Part shown: piece by piece, positions 23,560 to 35,593 of the stretch
How the letters are laid out: every line of letters starts with the position of its first letter
Position numbering within the stretch: position 1 is the stretch's first letter
NCBI GenBank assembly: GCA_025093985.1
Contig: JACAAK010000003.1
Span: 3,720,001-3,784,000 of the forward strand
Direction of reading: 5' to 3'
Length of the DNA stretch: 64,000 bases
Source of the DNA: Calvatia gigantea
Taxonomy: Eukaryota; Basidiomycota; Agaricomycetes; Agaricales; Lycoperdaceae
Program-made: the position numbers and the translations under genes
Notes under the pieces: generated by a model
What the model saw: only the letters and a program-made list of their open reading frames with translations
Database searches by the model: none
What the model was told of the DNA's origin: nothing

Positions 23560-24828
23560 ATGGAGAAAATGGAAAAGGACCTGAACAACAAGATAGAGGT
23601 ATATCGGTTCTTACTTTCGTCAGTCCACGGTCTCTTACCGCTGCTAACAGGATTTCCGTAAGAAGGTCACCCAGGCTGGTGAAGAGATTGTTTTCCGTTC
23701 ATTCCCTACCAAGGTAAGCGTATCCACAACTGTTGAACTCCATCACTTAAATTACATCTAGATTCTGTAAGATACCCGAATATCCCCTTGAAGTGGCTGA
23801 CGCTCGGGTCACAGAGAACTCACCGAACTCATCCAAATGGCGGATAATTCGGACTCTCCCTTCTATATTTCGGACGCTCGTACTATAGACACGACGGTGC
23901 ACCCCCCGCCTTCCTCCCCACAGGCCCCGGCGGGACCACATGCAAAAAAGCGAAAACTAGAGAATGGGACGAACCCGGAAATGACGTCCCATGCCTCGGA
24001 CCCAATATATCCTCATGGCGTTTCTGCCAATAGACATATGGTGGAGAAAGTTCATGGTGTCATTAAAAAGGAGTCTGAAGTCCTTGCCGCTTTGGTCGTG
24101 CGTCACTGCCATTGTGTTGCAACGCGCACACCCGAATAACAACTCAACACACAGGATCGAGTGAAGTTATGGGTGACTCTTACATTGCCAAAGTACGTCA
24201 TTTCGGAATTCATCCGATACACCAACCAACAACACTCTTTTACAGGATTGAAGAGTATGTCTTTTGCTAACACCTTCTCACTCTACTGAATATCTTTCAC
24301 AGCGGTGACAATTTCGGTGCGTTCTCTTCCTCATACTTAAAATATCTTCATTGACAATAGCGGCAGGAGTCGGGATCCAAGAAGGTGTGTGTGTGGTGCA
24401 TTCTCAAACGGACTCAAGGGCCAAAATATTGTTCCTAGAGGTTCTTGGCGAATTGCACCGTGCACAGGAGAGTGCATACAACATTCGTGACACGACAAGA
24501 CAGGACCACATTACGAGAGCAAAGATTTGCTCAAAACTCATCAAATACCCCAACATCGAGGACTACAAGGTCCGTCGCGTGTTTTCTGTATGAAAACCTC
24601 AACTCACACTATTTTCAGTTAGCGCTCATAGAACATGATGATAAGCAGCTATATCTCGCTCGGCAGCACTTAAGTGACCTCCGTAACGTCTACGCAGTTC
24701 TAACAGACCTCATCCATAAGAACATCTCCAAGGTAAGCACTCGAAGCAGAACCCAACACCAACCCGCCGCTCATCTAAGTCATAAGATTCGTGCACCAAA
24801 GGCCAATAACAGCGTTGGTCTATACTAG
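23560..24828 (+). CDS. proteasome activator PA28/REG subunit
   Basis: Spliced exons give MEKMEKDLNNKIE, DFRKKVTQAGEEIVFRSFPT, ILELTELIQMADNSDSPF, a variable Pro/Ala insert with a basic AKKRKLENG nuclear-signal-like motif, then VEKVHGVIKKESEVLAALV, DRVKLWVTLTLPKIEDGDNF, IQEEVLGELHRAQESAYN, HITRAKICSKLIKYPNIEDY and LIEHDDKQLYLARQHLSDLR. The end, IRAPKANNSVGLY, resembles the C-terminal tail of REG-gamma that docks on the 20S alpha ring. PA28 forms an ATP-independent heptameric cap; the REG-gamma type is nuclear. Two exons are tiny: 9 nt (24246-24254) and 14 nt (24303-24316). The stop lies 12 bp from the stop of the convergent RRB1 gene. Yeast has no PA28. Confidence 0.92.
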
Positions 24829-24840
24829 ATGAGTCTAAGA

Positions 24841-26540
24841 CTAGACGGAGATAGTTTTGAATATGTTAAATCCGTCAGATGCCGTGCTGATAACGACTCC
24901 TGGTATTTGGGGGTGCCAATGAACCTCCTTAATGTCCTTTTGACCTTGATGAACGAATAAGAGTTGAGGGGGGACCTCCCTCCCTCCTTCAGGTGTATCA
25001 TCTATACCCCCCTCTTCCGTGTCCTGCTCTACTGCCAAATCCCAAAGGGTAACCTGATCATCAGCGCCAGAGGCGGCAAAGATCGAGTCTTCAGTTAGAT
25101 GCCACTCAATCGAAGTTATAGGTTTGCTATGCCAAGTGAAATGAGCAACTGGTGCCGGGTCCGCTTCACCAGAACTTTGGGCAAGACGTCAGATTGGAGT
25201 CTCATTAATAAGTGAGAAGTTTGACTCTTACTCTCTCTTCTTGATGTTCCTTAGATCCCACGCTTTGATTCCTCCCTCGTCACCGCCGCTCACAACTAGA
25301 TAGGTGGTTGTGCGGTTCCAGCTGATAACATTTACATCACTCTCGTGGGCACTCATGATACCAGCCACACTCTTCCGGCCCCTTGAACGTACGTCCCAAA
25401 TCTGAACGCTCTGATCTGCAGAGCAAGAAGCGAAGACCGTGGGTTCTGTTGGACTCCATTGTATATCTTCAACGCTTGAAGTATGCGACAGGAACGGCCG
25501 CGAAAGGGCATTGAACCCGGAAGGCGAAGAAGTCGTTAGATAGATTTTAGAATGGATGTCACCCGTCAGCAGCCGTAGCGATGATGGTCCAGATGACGCC
25601 CAGTCCATCGCGAACCCTTCTGCGCGACCATGTGAGTCGATGGTGAATACAGGTGTCTGAACCTGCGCCCTGTTATATGTATATCCGGGCACATCCAGGG
25701 CTTCGATTAACGGTCGAACATTCCAGATGTGCACCTTGCCAGTTTCCGCCCAGGTTGCAACGTGATATGGTTGGGACAGAGGTGGTAGTGGATTCCCAGC
25801 AGGCAATGGCTGAGCCCGCACCCGATTGACGCCGCCGAAATGAGGTATTTTTTTATGTTCGAGGACTGCATCTTCGTCGAGGGCATCATTATCGTCGTCA
25901 TTATCATCCTCCTCGTCCGAGTCGGCTACGGAGCCAGTTAGGGGCGCAGGGTATAATATGCGAGACTTGAGGACATACCGCCATCCCTTTGCGTTCTGTG
26001 CAGAGAGCTCATTTTGTAAACTATGATTTCATTACTCTTTGCCGTGTTGGCTTGAGTTCCACCGACGATATAGGCCGTTGCGGGATATCGTTGCCGCTCG
26101 TCGCCAAGGTTATCTCGTAGGATATCAAAAGATAAACTGGGCCAATTCACGTTTAGTGCGTGGCGAATAATATAAACCGAGTCATCTGGTTCAAGAATTT
26201 CATCCTTCCCAAGGACATGGTGCCCAGGAATGAAGGCCTCAGGTGTAGGCTGGGGTTGTTCTGACTCTTCGATGGCGGGTAGTACTTCGTCTACTTCCAT
26301 TCCTACAACGATGTCAGTTCTATCTTCCCATGCCATATCTCCGGGCGCACCATCTTCACCGTGAGCCTCGGTATCTACCACATCCTCATCACTCTCAATC
26401 TCATCTTCCCAAGCATCCTCGAATTCTCCCATCTCATCGGCAGTCACATTCTCTCTTTTTTGACCACTGCCGGAGGATTTAAGGAAAGGCTCTCCGTCAC
26501 TTGTCGACGTTTCTAGCTCGGTCGCACTGCGTTTTGACAT
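24841..26540 (-). CDS. RRB1: ribosome assembly WD40 protein Rrb1/GRWD1
   Basis: An acidic N-terminus ([18 protein letters not shown]) is followed by [20 protein letters not shown] and [18 protein letters not shown], the conserved entry to the Rrb1/GRWD1 beta-propeller. WD repeats include [36 protein letters not shown] with [50 protein letters not shown] and [17 protein letters not shown]. Rrb1 is the dedicated chaperone of ribosomal protein uL3 (Rpl3) in early 60S assembly. Three exons are enough. It is divergent from a MAPEG gene and convergent with PA28. Confidence 0.93.
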
Positions 26541-26785
26541 AGATATTGGTATTTGAGGATTTCCATCAAAGCAGTCAGATTTGCAACAAAAAAGAGATCA
26601 AATCTTGCACGTGATGTCATTTGAATTAGGTTGATTGCCGACAAGGCACATTTGAATTTGAAGGATGCTTGCCGGGAGTTGACGCATCGTCCCAGACAAC
26701 TGACGAAGACGGTGGCGCGTGCGGGAGTTGTGGTCCCTTGATTCTCTCCCTTGCCTTCCCAACTTTTTCTCCTCTGCCAAGCACC

Positions 26786-27586
26786 ATGTCTACCATCACT
26801 GCTGTTCAAATCCCGAACGAGTGAGTGCATTTAGCACAAGTTTCAGTAAGGGCTCTCGTACTGATCAGGACAAGCTTCCAATATGTTGGAGTCGCCATCG
26901 TATCCACCATCTGGGTCTTGTTAGGTCAAGGCTTTATGGTAGGAAGGTATCGTAAACGCGCTGGTATCAAGTACCCCCACAGTAGGCACCAGCATTGTCC
27001 CGAGTCATCTTGGCACCTTATTGACAATCGAACAGTGTACGCCGAGAAGGCTGATGCGGACGTGCGCCCAGAAGCAAATCTTTTCAACTGCGCTCAGCGT
27101 ACGGAGTCCGCTGCCCTTGTTGTTCTAATTTTCACTCATCCCATTAGGTGCACACCAAAACACGCTCGAGAACATTCCAACCATTTGGGCAACGTCAGTA
27201 CCACCTCGCCAAATCGTCTAACCTGTCTCATATCTACGTCATACCAGGACTGTTATCGTTGGTCTCAAAATGCCGGTTCTCGCTGCTTCGATTTGTGGCT
27301 TGTGGTCGCTGTCCCGCGTGTCCTACACAATAGGGTACCTCAGCGGCGATCCCCAAAAGGTATGCCCAGCGCATTCCCCATTGGTAGATTCCTCATCGGT
27401 TGCCTCTTGAAGCGTGTCACACCTCTCTACGGTGTCGGCAGTCTCGGAGCTCTTGGTACGTGTTTTGAATTATATTTGCCAAGCCCCTCATTGAAGCTAT
27501 ACGGTATGTCAGGTTTGACGCTTACAGCTACGGCGCAAGTAGCCAGTTGGATCTGGCAGGGCGTTTCTGCCAAGCTTGGTAATTGA
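26786..27586 (+). CDS. microsomal glutathione S-transferase 3-like (MAPEG)
   Basis: Exons join as MSTITAVQIPNE, FQYVGVAIVSTIWVLLGQGF, GRYRKRAGIKYPH, YAEKADADVRPEANLFNCAQ, AHQNTLENIPTIW, TVIVGLKMPVLAASICGLWS, SRVSYTIGYLSGDPQK and a last hydrophobic exon ending VASWIWQGVSAKLGN. The FNCAQRAHQN motif and the four-helix layout mark the MGST3 branch of MAPEG, ER membrane enzymes that conjugate or peroxidise with glutathione. Six or more short introns are needed. A second family member follows in tandem. Confidence 0.9.
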
Positions 27587-27890
27587 ATCAGGCTCGGATA
27601 TCTGTATGTATCACAGTGTAAACAGATTTCTTTCAAAGATACATCCGAACGCGAATCTACTTGTTTGCTCCTGCCTTTGAGGTTGGTGCGGTGCCGTTGG
27701 CCCTTTGCCGCAGTAAATATCGACTTGAGCACCTGCGAGATGCGCATGCGCAGCGTAAGCAAAGGCATCAAGTCTACATGTTCACCGGCACTGGTCGTTA
27801 TTTTTAGCAACTCGAACATATAAATCTGCATCCACTTGCCGAAATGCTTTATTCCAATTCCTCAGTTCCTCGATTGCTTCGACTATAACC

Positions 27891-28689
27891 ATGAACTCTT
27901 CACACCCTGGCATCCTCATTCCACCTGAGTACGCGTAGCGACTCTCAGGGAAAGAGAAACTTGCTGACATCGTACTTGCAGATACAAATATGTAATTGCT
28001 AGCCTCCTACCGATTCCTTGGCTTCTGTTATTCCAGACCACTATGGTTGGGTTTTCCAGAAGGAAGGCTGGCATTCCTTATCCTCAGGGTGAGGTTTGTT
28101 TCTTGGGTGGGAATGAAACCCGTTAACCGAGTTTCTTTTAGTTTATGCCGAGAAGGCAGAAGCTCAGGCTTCTCAAGATGCTCACCGTTTCAACTGTATT
28201 CAGCGTGAGCGAGAGAGGCGGGTTTGAAGTAAACCTTCTCGGCTCATAGTTTTTACAGGTGCCCACCAAAACACGCTGGAAGTGGTTCCAATTATCTTAA
28301 TCACGTGAGTCCATTCCACTGCCGGAATCCTCGTATTCGTCACAATGGCGCTGCAGGACTTTAGCTTCCGGCATCAACTACCCTAAGTCCGCTGCAGCGA
28401 TGTGCACGATCTGGGTTGCTTCCAGGATTGTATACACAAAAGGATATGCCACTGGCGACCCGAGCAAGGTACGCTTTCAAAGGTGTTTGATTCCGAATGT
28501 AGTGTTGAAATCATGAAGCGGACCGGAATTCTGTTCCGGGTGTCGACATTTATCCCTTATGGGTATGTTCTCCTGTTGAAGCGTAACTGAATTGTTATTG
28601 AGCAAAGTCGTTCTAGGTTTATTGGCATTGAATACTTACCATGTTGCGGCCCATTGGCTCTTGGCTTGAAAGTTTCCGGAGCTCGTTGA
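27891..28689 (+). CDS. second MAPEG/MGST3-like gene
   Basis: The ATG at 27891 opens MNSSHPGILIPPE, spliced to YKYVIASLLPIPWLLLFQTT with FSRRKAGIPYPQ. Next come VYAEKAEAQASQDAHRFNCI, AHQNTLEVVPIILIT and SGINYPKSAAAMCTIWVASR with VYTKGYATGDPSK. This is the same MAPEG layout as the gene upstream but clearly divergent in sequence. After GDPSK the exons read RTGILFRVSTFIPYG and then a last exon ending LALGLKVSGAR, which lacks the usual final hydrophobic helix of the family; that end is uncertain and may reflect decay or a splice choice I missed. Confidence 0.78.
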
Positions 28690-29858
28690 ATTTTAGAGGA
28701 GTAGTAATGGTGCTACCGCGCCATAGCTAGTTAGAGAGCGAGTCTTCCGGAGTCAATGAATTGCGGCGTTAATGTTGACCGATAAACAGAGTCTCTTGTG
28801 TGCTATTTGAGCCCTGAGGTGTAAGCTTGTTGCCTTGCGTAACCATTCTGGACAATAAGGAGCTGTTACCCGCCAAAACGCGATAACGTCTTCGAGACGG
28901 TGGCGCCCTGTCACGAGAGGTGAAATCTGTTAATAGTTCCTACTTTCATCTCGAAAGAAACACAGTTGCGTTAAGACCTCCGCACAATGCCGAACAACTT
29001 CAAAGATGCTGAGTACAAACCGATTGGAAACGTCGCCATTGTACGCCTCACAGCAAGAGATCGGCTTTCGTGTATCCGTCGATCACCTCTCATATAAAGG
29101 CAAGTTGAGTGGGGTGAAGATGGATGCTTCTGCAACTACCTTCTTTCAATTGTGCCCGGTGTATCTGACATTGATTGATTCTTGGGTAAGGCCTGATCTT
29201 CGTCGTTATTACGTTAATAAATGTCCAGCAGAACGGATCCAGACCCATGAGAAAAGGATACAAGTGGTGGCCGTAGTCCCGAGTTTGATCTGACTTTTCG
29301 GAGCAGTCCCGACACAGGGAGCTAATTGAATCGCTCCTGGTGGAACTATTCCGTGTGCGTCCGGCAATCTCGGGCTTGTTGTTTGGATTCTTGCACGGTG
29401 CTTGTATGGTCATGGGCATATGCTATTCAAGGTTCCAAGCTGGCACACCAAAGAAGAATGCACGTTGAAAATCTCTATGCCCACCGGATCCACCAACGAT
29501 TGTATGGTCACATTGAACGTTTTGGGTGAGCGCTCCTGAGAAGAGGTTGCGACATGGGCATTTGAGGTTTAGATTTGGTGGTGACCAGTCTAACGATGGT
29601 TTGGTGCTCCAGCACATTTCAATGTCAACAGTTAATAACCAATCGAGTTATCATGGTGCAGTAAGAGGACAAGTGGTTGGATGAATGCTGGAGTTGAGCG
29701 TGCGAAAAGTGATATCTGTCATATGTAGGGAGGCGAAAGTGAGCTCAACAGAGAAAAGCCACGGAAGACGTTGTATTTGATTCATGGTGTGAGTTCTCCC
29801 CTCCTTTCCTCTCTTTCCTCATTCACATCCACTCTAGCTCTGTTAGACGACAAGAACG
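28690..29858. other. intergenic, no gene supported
   Basis: About 1.2 kb holds only short frames. A frame from 28987 (MPNNFKDAEYKPIGNVAIV) faintly recalls the start of the MAPEG proteins but breaks down at once. I do not call it. Confidence 0.35.
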
Positions 29859-31383
29859 ATGCCCAAAGCCCCACCCCGTACATCTCTCCCCACAACCTCC
29901 TCTGAGTTTGCTCTTCCTTCCTCCTCCAGTCCCCTTGCCTCATCTTCCTCCTTAACCCTCGATGATCCCGCGTCCCTAATTTCTAAATTTCGCCGACCTA
30001 GTTTACTCTCTCAGAAGTCCGCCGCCTTTGGCGAAGGCCGTCTGCACAGTCCACTAGCTTCCTCTTTCACCCCATACACCCACTCAAGACGCCGGAGTCG
30101 GAATGCTTCATTCTCGCTGACGGAGGACTCGTACGAGAGTGACAGGGAACGCATGGTCACAGACTCTCCTACATCAGGCGCCAATACTCCGCCTCTCAAG
30201 ACAAATGAGAATAGCGAAGAGGATTTCAGCACAAACTCTGGAAAACTAGGTCCTTTAGCGGCCAGGTTGCCGCCGCTCACGCCCCCTCGGCGCAAGTCCT
30301 CCTCCAATATGGACGTACAAGAGGGCTATGGTGTCCTTACAAGCTCCGGGAAACGCATCACGCTTCCTGTAGGTGCTCTTGACATCCAGCGCCGCTCTGG
30401 AAAGCTCAGACTGGCTATGTTGCAGCTAAAAGCCCCCCGTATACTCCACCTTCTATCGGAATCACGTCCGGAGGAGGCTGAAGTCAAATCAGAGGCTGCC
30501 TTCCAGCGGCTCATTAGCTCAGAACTACCTTTGGCCCCTCGAACCCCTCGGGCAGCGACTGATCGAGGTCGCTACCCTGAAGAGGCGGGGGATGAGGAGG
30601 AAACGCAAAGGGAAGACACGCCAAGCGATGATGAGGATGGTGATGCTGGAGAGGAACCTTTCGCCTTTTCGTCGTCGGGGGGAAGTGAGCCGATTAACAT
30701 TCAGAAGCCCTTGACACCCGCTGGAAGCATCAATGGCGACGGAATGTTCATGAGCGTCTCCGAGACATCGTCTGATTCCAATGCGATGGAGATTGACATG
30801 GTAAGCGCGCGGTTATTGCTAATTATAACTCGATAATTGAAGCTTAACATTTTGGACAGCCTTTTGGGTCGCCCTCGATGTCCTCAATGATGTCGACGCC
30901 TATAAGCCAGTGGCGGTATACACCACCTCCAACCTCTACTAGCGCGATGCGATCTAGCAAGCGCAAATGTGAGTGACGGTAGCTGAGGCCGCAGTAGCAT
31001 GGATATTGACATTAATGCTAGTTGACGACCGGTTTGACCCGTACCCAACCAGTAACAAACGGCGGGCAGTCTCTCCTTCACTGGCGTCTCTTGAACAGAG
31101 CCAGCGAACACCGCTCGGCCGAGGAAGCAGTTCGCGGTTACCTATTGCTGTTCCTATCAGCATTCCTGGATCGCAAGGTGGCTCTGCATGTTCGTCACCA
31201 ACTATCTCGGGAAGCTATCCGCGGTTTTCTGGTTCCGTCGGTGCTGTGTCTTCCAGTCCAACTATGCGTTCCAGTATGGCACTTGCGAGTCCTATACTGA
31301 GACCCATCATGCGGAGAAGGGAGGGAGAAGAGAAAGAAGTCGAAGGTGCTGGAGAGGCTGTGAATGGACTGACGTTAGGATAA
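29859..31383 (+). CDS. Ser/Pro-rich protein of unknown function
   Basis: Three exons are supported: a long first exon (29859 to about 30798), a short one with WRYTPPPTSTSAMRSSKRK, and a last exon LDDRFDPYPTSNKRRAVSPS onward to the stop at 31381-31383. The protein is largely disordered, with Ser/Thr-Pro sites and an acidic patch (GDEEETQREDTPSDDEDGD). Two ordered-looking parts are SGKRITLPVGALDIQRRSGK with KLRLAMLQLKAPRI, and the KRK-LDDRFDPYPTSNKRRAVS block, which looks like a short conserved motif. A nuclear regulatory role is possible from the basic motifs, but I do not recognise the family. Confidence 0.75.
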
Positions 31384-32338
31384 GGACTGCAATTTGGGGT
31401 TTGCATGGTGATTTTCTTCCTCTCTCTCTCTCTCTCTCTTCTATGTCATCCATACCTTTAATCAGTTCCGTAATTTTGTACTCAATTCCATTCACAGCCT
31501 ACCGCACAAACCAACGAGCCGGCTACGCTGTGCGGTCAGTTCTTAAATAACTTTTCAGGGTCTCAAACTTCTGGCAATTGCCAACTTTCTGGGATGATGG
31601 TTTTCCGCCCCTCTCTCAAATTTCAATGTTGTACAGTACGACTGCGATTCCGGGATCATGTAACGTAAAGCTACTTTTGAATTGTTTGCTTGCTGGTTCT
31701 GCTAACACCCACCCCTATTTGAACGTTGGGAGCTTACTGTGGCCTCGACGAACACCTGGAGCAATAACAGTAAAGCTATAAAGTCCTGGCCGTGAAGGGA
31801 AGAAGGGTCGCCAAAGCACAATCATCATCACGTGCACAACTGCTTTTCGAGTTGATTAAAATCCTTCACGAACACTGTAAAAAATCACGGCCTGGGCTGG
31901 CCGTGGCTATTCTCCCGTCAACACCCCAAAGATACCCTGACTCAACTTTGAATATCCAACCGTTGGAAGCGACCCAAATCTCAATTTCGTCATTTCTGGC
32001 TTCTTAAACTATCGAACCAACTCCCTGCCTCACCTCTTTCACCCTTCCAAGTCGTACCCGATCTACAGGTTCCATTCCATCTCTCCAACAGTGCCTCACC
32101 GCAGCCGCACATATTAGTCTCTTCTCTCAGCACCTTCACATACACGTTCACCGCGACAGTCTTTGGGTTTTTCACTTCCGGTGCCGAAAACGGCTGGATC
32201 GAAAACGAGGTTGCGTTACTCAGAACGTACCAGCTATTTCCGATCTGGTGCAATAAAAGAAGGGCCCACACGTTGTTTTGTGATTCGTGACGAGATACTG
32301 TCCTACGCCGTATATATACAAGGAGGTCGAAGCCCATA
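31384..32338. other. intergenic with (TC)n tract
   Basis: A (TC)n microsatellite lies at 31419-31440, just past the stop of the unknown gene. The rest is presumably 3' untranslated region and the NOP6 promoter. Frames crossing it on the minus strand are shadows. Confidence 0.4.
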
Positions 32339-33984
32339 ATGAGCGACATCAAAGCTGTAAACTTGCGACATCTACTTCCACTTCTTCCAGTGAATCTTAC
32401 TTCCTCTATCAGACCACGACGTCGAGTACCCAACCACAAAAGTTGACGAAGAAACAAAAGAAAGCGCTTGCTTTCCGTGACAAATCTAGCAAGTCCAGGA
32501 AAATCGCGAATAACGAAGATGAACTCGCTCAAATGGCGGATCTTTACATCCCTTTCGTGGAAGAGTCGAATTGCAATCGCAGTGCGGGCGATGAAGTTCA
32601 AATGGGAGTTGTGGAGGGAAGGAGCGAAAAAAGCGCCGAGGGAGGAGGTGAGGAGGCAGGTAAGAGCCCGACGAGGGCTCATCATGTCATTTCGCCGAAA
32701 CAAAAGCGGGAGGGGGACTACTCCCAGCAAGAAAATCAACATGTCTCCAGCAGCGGGGATGATGGGCGTGGTGGGGAGCGTCCGCGGCAAGGGAAGCATT
32801 CGAGAGAAGGGAAGCGTACGAGAGAAGGGGACCGTACGAGAGAAGGGAAGCGTACGAGAGAAGGGGAGCACACGAGAGAAGGGGGGCACACGAGAGAAGG
32901 GGAGCACACGAGGGGAGGGGAGCGCACGGGAGAAGGGAAGCGTGCGAGAGAAGGGGATCGTACGAGGAAAGGAGAACCTAGCGCCGAAGACGAGCGGAAG
33001 GACAAGAAACAAGGAAGAAAGCGGAAGCGCGAGCAGTTGGATGACGGGTTGGATGGTCCAGGAATCGAGAACGGAACCCCCGAAAAGAAAAACAAGAAAC
33101 GGAAAGGAGAGAAAATTGAGCCTCGAGTGGATTACGCCGAAGAAGAAAGAGAAGAAGGAGAAGAAGAAGGAGAAGGCGAGGAGGAAATGAGTGAAGATGG
33201 AGGCGGGGATAAGAAACGGGGTGGGAAGGGAGGAGATAAGCAGCGGTTTATTTTGTTCATCGGTTAGTTCTTTTTGCGATTTTTTCCTTGATATTGGAGG
33301 TACTGAACGACTCTTAGGCAATCTTAAATACACTACGTCGGTCGACACTATCAAAGCCCATTTCTCTGCATGCGGTATGTCTGTCCGATTACTCAACGTA
33401 TATACTTGACTTAGGGCGTGCACGTGTCTAGATCCACCACCTGAAATCCGCCTGCTTACACCCAAAGCTTCTTCAACAAGCAAGAAAACGACTAAGTCCA
33501 AAGGCTGCGCCTTTCTCGAATTCACGAACCGTACTACACTCCAACAAGCCCTCAAATTACACCATTCTATGCTCGAAGGCCGTATGATAAACGTCGAGTT
33601 AACTGCAGGTGGAGGTGGGAAAGGTGAGAAGAGGATGGAGAAATTGAAGGAGAGGAATAAAGCGCTGTTGGGCCAGCGAGTGAAGTTTTTCCTCTCCATG
33701 TCCCAATACGATACTGATCAACTTTGTAGAAAAAGAGAGCGGAGAAGACAGATAAGAAAGATGGTGCCTTACCCTCAAGGCCAGATAAACCGCAACGCTA
33801 TTCCGCTACATCTGGTATAGAACAATCTTCGCCTGAGAAGAGTCGGACCTGGACGGTTGGGGATGTCGTCGAGGATGGGATTCACCGGGGAGGACAGAGG
33901 CACAAGACGACTCGGACTCGGGGTTCTCGCAAGTCGAAAATGAAGGATTGGGCAACTGGTGTGAATGCGATCCCTGTTAGTTGA
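32339..33984 (+). CDS. NOP6: NOP6-like nucleolar RRM protein
   Basis: The first exon is only MSDIKA (ATG at 32339). A 56-nt GT-AG intron leads to TTTSSTQPQKLTKKQKKALA, the usual start of this family. A charged, repeat-rich region follows, then one RRM split by introns: RFILFIGNLKYTTSVDTIKA, PPPEIRLLTPKAS, SKGCAFLEFTNRTTLQQALK and MLEGRMINVELTAGGGGKG. The last exon gives RPDKPQRYSATSG and ends with RKSKMKDWATGVNAIPVS, a basic tail typical of fungal Nop6. Yeast Nop6 assists early 18S pre-rRNA processing. The repeat region (32783-32975) is probably an expanded minisatellite within the coding sequence. Confidence 0.85.
32783..32975 (+). repeat. 18-bp minisatellite in the NOP6-like coding region
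   Basis: About ten imperfect 18-bp units (consensus near cgtacgagagaaggggag) encode repeats of the hexapeptide TREGKR/TREGEH. The unit length is a multiple of three, so copy-number change keeps frame. Other frames through the repeat are also open on both strands. Confidence 0.85.
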
Positions 33985-34250
33985 AACGTTTCAGGAACTG
34001 GCGTTATATTGTACTTAAAGTCTTTGTCCATACTGCATTACTATCATTGTCTCATGTTCGACTGTACTAATGTCCTAAACTTATGTCTAGATCTGCAGTC
34101 CATTCATCGAGTTTTCTACGCGTCATTGTCATTGGGTATTCGGCAATCAATGCTTGTATGTATTAGAGTCCGTAAAAGAAAAGGAAAATATGCGAGAAGC
34201 TCGATAAAGATAAACATGTGGGGAAACGAATAACAATGTGCCGGGTTGGA
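33985..34250. other. convergent 3' region
   Basis: This 266-bp gap separates the stops of the NOP6-like gene and SED5. Nothing else is seen. Confidence 0.4.
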
Positions 34251-35593
34251 TCATGAAACCAAGATGAAAATGAGAAACTGTGGAACACAAGTCAAAAGAT
34301 TGAACGGGGGAGGGGAAGATGGGGGAACGTACGAAGACAATGATGACCCCAAACATCTTCAGCATCAACCATCGGTTGCTCATCATACTAGCCAAGTACT
34401 TTGAAAGCTCTCCATGCGCTGCACTAATATTGCTCTCGATATCTATGACGTTATCATCAATCCGCTGGACTGTCTCTCTTTGTTCAGCGACCATGTTTGC
34501 AAGCTGTGTAAAAATCTGGCCGAGTTCTGCAATGGTCGTTTCGATGGACTCGATGGCATGGGACCGTTGTTGAATATAGGAGTCCTGCAGCGAAGTAAAC
34601 CAATAAATAAGGGGAGTTAAGTAATAGGAGAGGGCGTACTTGTTGTTCGACTAGCTGCATTTGCATGAATGCACCACCTGCATTGCCATTCGCGCCTTCT
34701 TCGACATGAATTAAGGTCCAGGGCTAGCTCATCGTTTTTGGGTGTTGCTCGGCCTTTGCCCTTGGGGTCGAAACGATTAGCAGTGCCGTCTCCCATAGGG
34801 TCACTTCTAGCGGAGTTGTATAGTACTGAATCTAAGACTTTATGAGCATTTTCCCAGAGCCCGATGGTCAGCTGTGCGTACTAGGGGGTGCTTGTGTAGC
34901 TGCTGACGTAGCGGTATACATAAATTGCTCTGTCCGTGTCTTTGACTCTTTCATATTCTGTGGTAGCCCATGTCAGGGGAAGAACAAAAGGGAGGATAAA
35001 CTAGACTCACCTGTGTCCGTACTTCCAACACATCCTTGAATGTCACACTGGTACTTGCTAGCTTGCTCTGTAGCAACATGACGACATTACTCGTATGTTC
35101 TTCTATCTGCTTGCCCTCGACTGACGACGAGCTGCTGGCATTGCGTTGTTTGATGTACGTCTGAAGTCCAGCAATTTGCTTGTTTATATGGGCAATGTCT
35201 TGCTTGATGATATAAGTTAGTTCCTGTTACCAAATTTGAGACGAGCACGGATGAGAGTTTCTCTTGCATGAAAACGGGTGCAACGCACGCTAATCTCTAC
35301 AGGCCGGTCGTCAAACAGGGTTTTCCGCTTCGCAACTAGATATGGGGTATCAGGAAACAGCTTGAAGAGGCGAAAAACGTTCAAAACGCACGCTGCGCAA
35401 GTTTGTTGAGTTTGAGGGTGGTGCTACTGATATCTTTTCCAATCGCAGAAGCCGTACGGGAAAATTCACTCTTGGTCGAGGATCTGTCCTTGTGCAAGAG
35501 ACGCTGCTTGGATTCTACACCGCGTGTGGCGGAGCGGTTGTGGATGGAGTCTACACATGCTCTGAACTCGTTTGTGCGGTCCTGAACGGGCAT
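34251..35593 (-). CDS. SED5: Golgi Q-SNARE Sed5/syntaxin-5
   Basis: The N-terminus MPVQDRTNEFRACVDSI is the conserved Sed5/syntaxin-5 start, which in yeast binds Sly1. Next come EFSRTASAIGKDISSTTLKL, KRKTLFDDRPVEI, DIAHINKQIAGLQTYIKQRN and VMLLQSKLASTSVTFKDVLE, the Habc region. The SNARE motif runs from SHAIESIETTIAELGQIFTQ through VAEQRETVQRIDDNVIDIES, with the central Q in VQRID. The last intron is spliced within the membrane anchor, giving NRWLMLKMFGVIIVF plus FLIFILVS and the stop. It drives ER-Golgi and intra-Golgi fusion. Confidence 0.92.

Noticed and set aside
28987..29100. Third MAPEG-like gene start
   Set aside because: Only a faint likeness over about 19 residues; the frame stops soon and no later MAPEG exons follow.
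32287..32338. Start of the NOP6-like gene at 32287
   Set aside because: The codon is GTG and there is no in-frame ATG nearby; MSDIKA at 32339 plus a 56-nt intron gives the family N-terminus.
31990..33699. 569-codon open frame on the minus strand
   Set aside because: It is antisense to the NOP6-like gene. It is held open by the purine-rich repeat, which reads as FSRTLP repeats, and has no recognisable domain.
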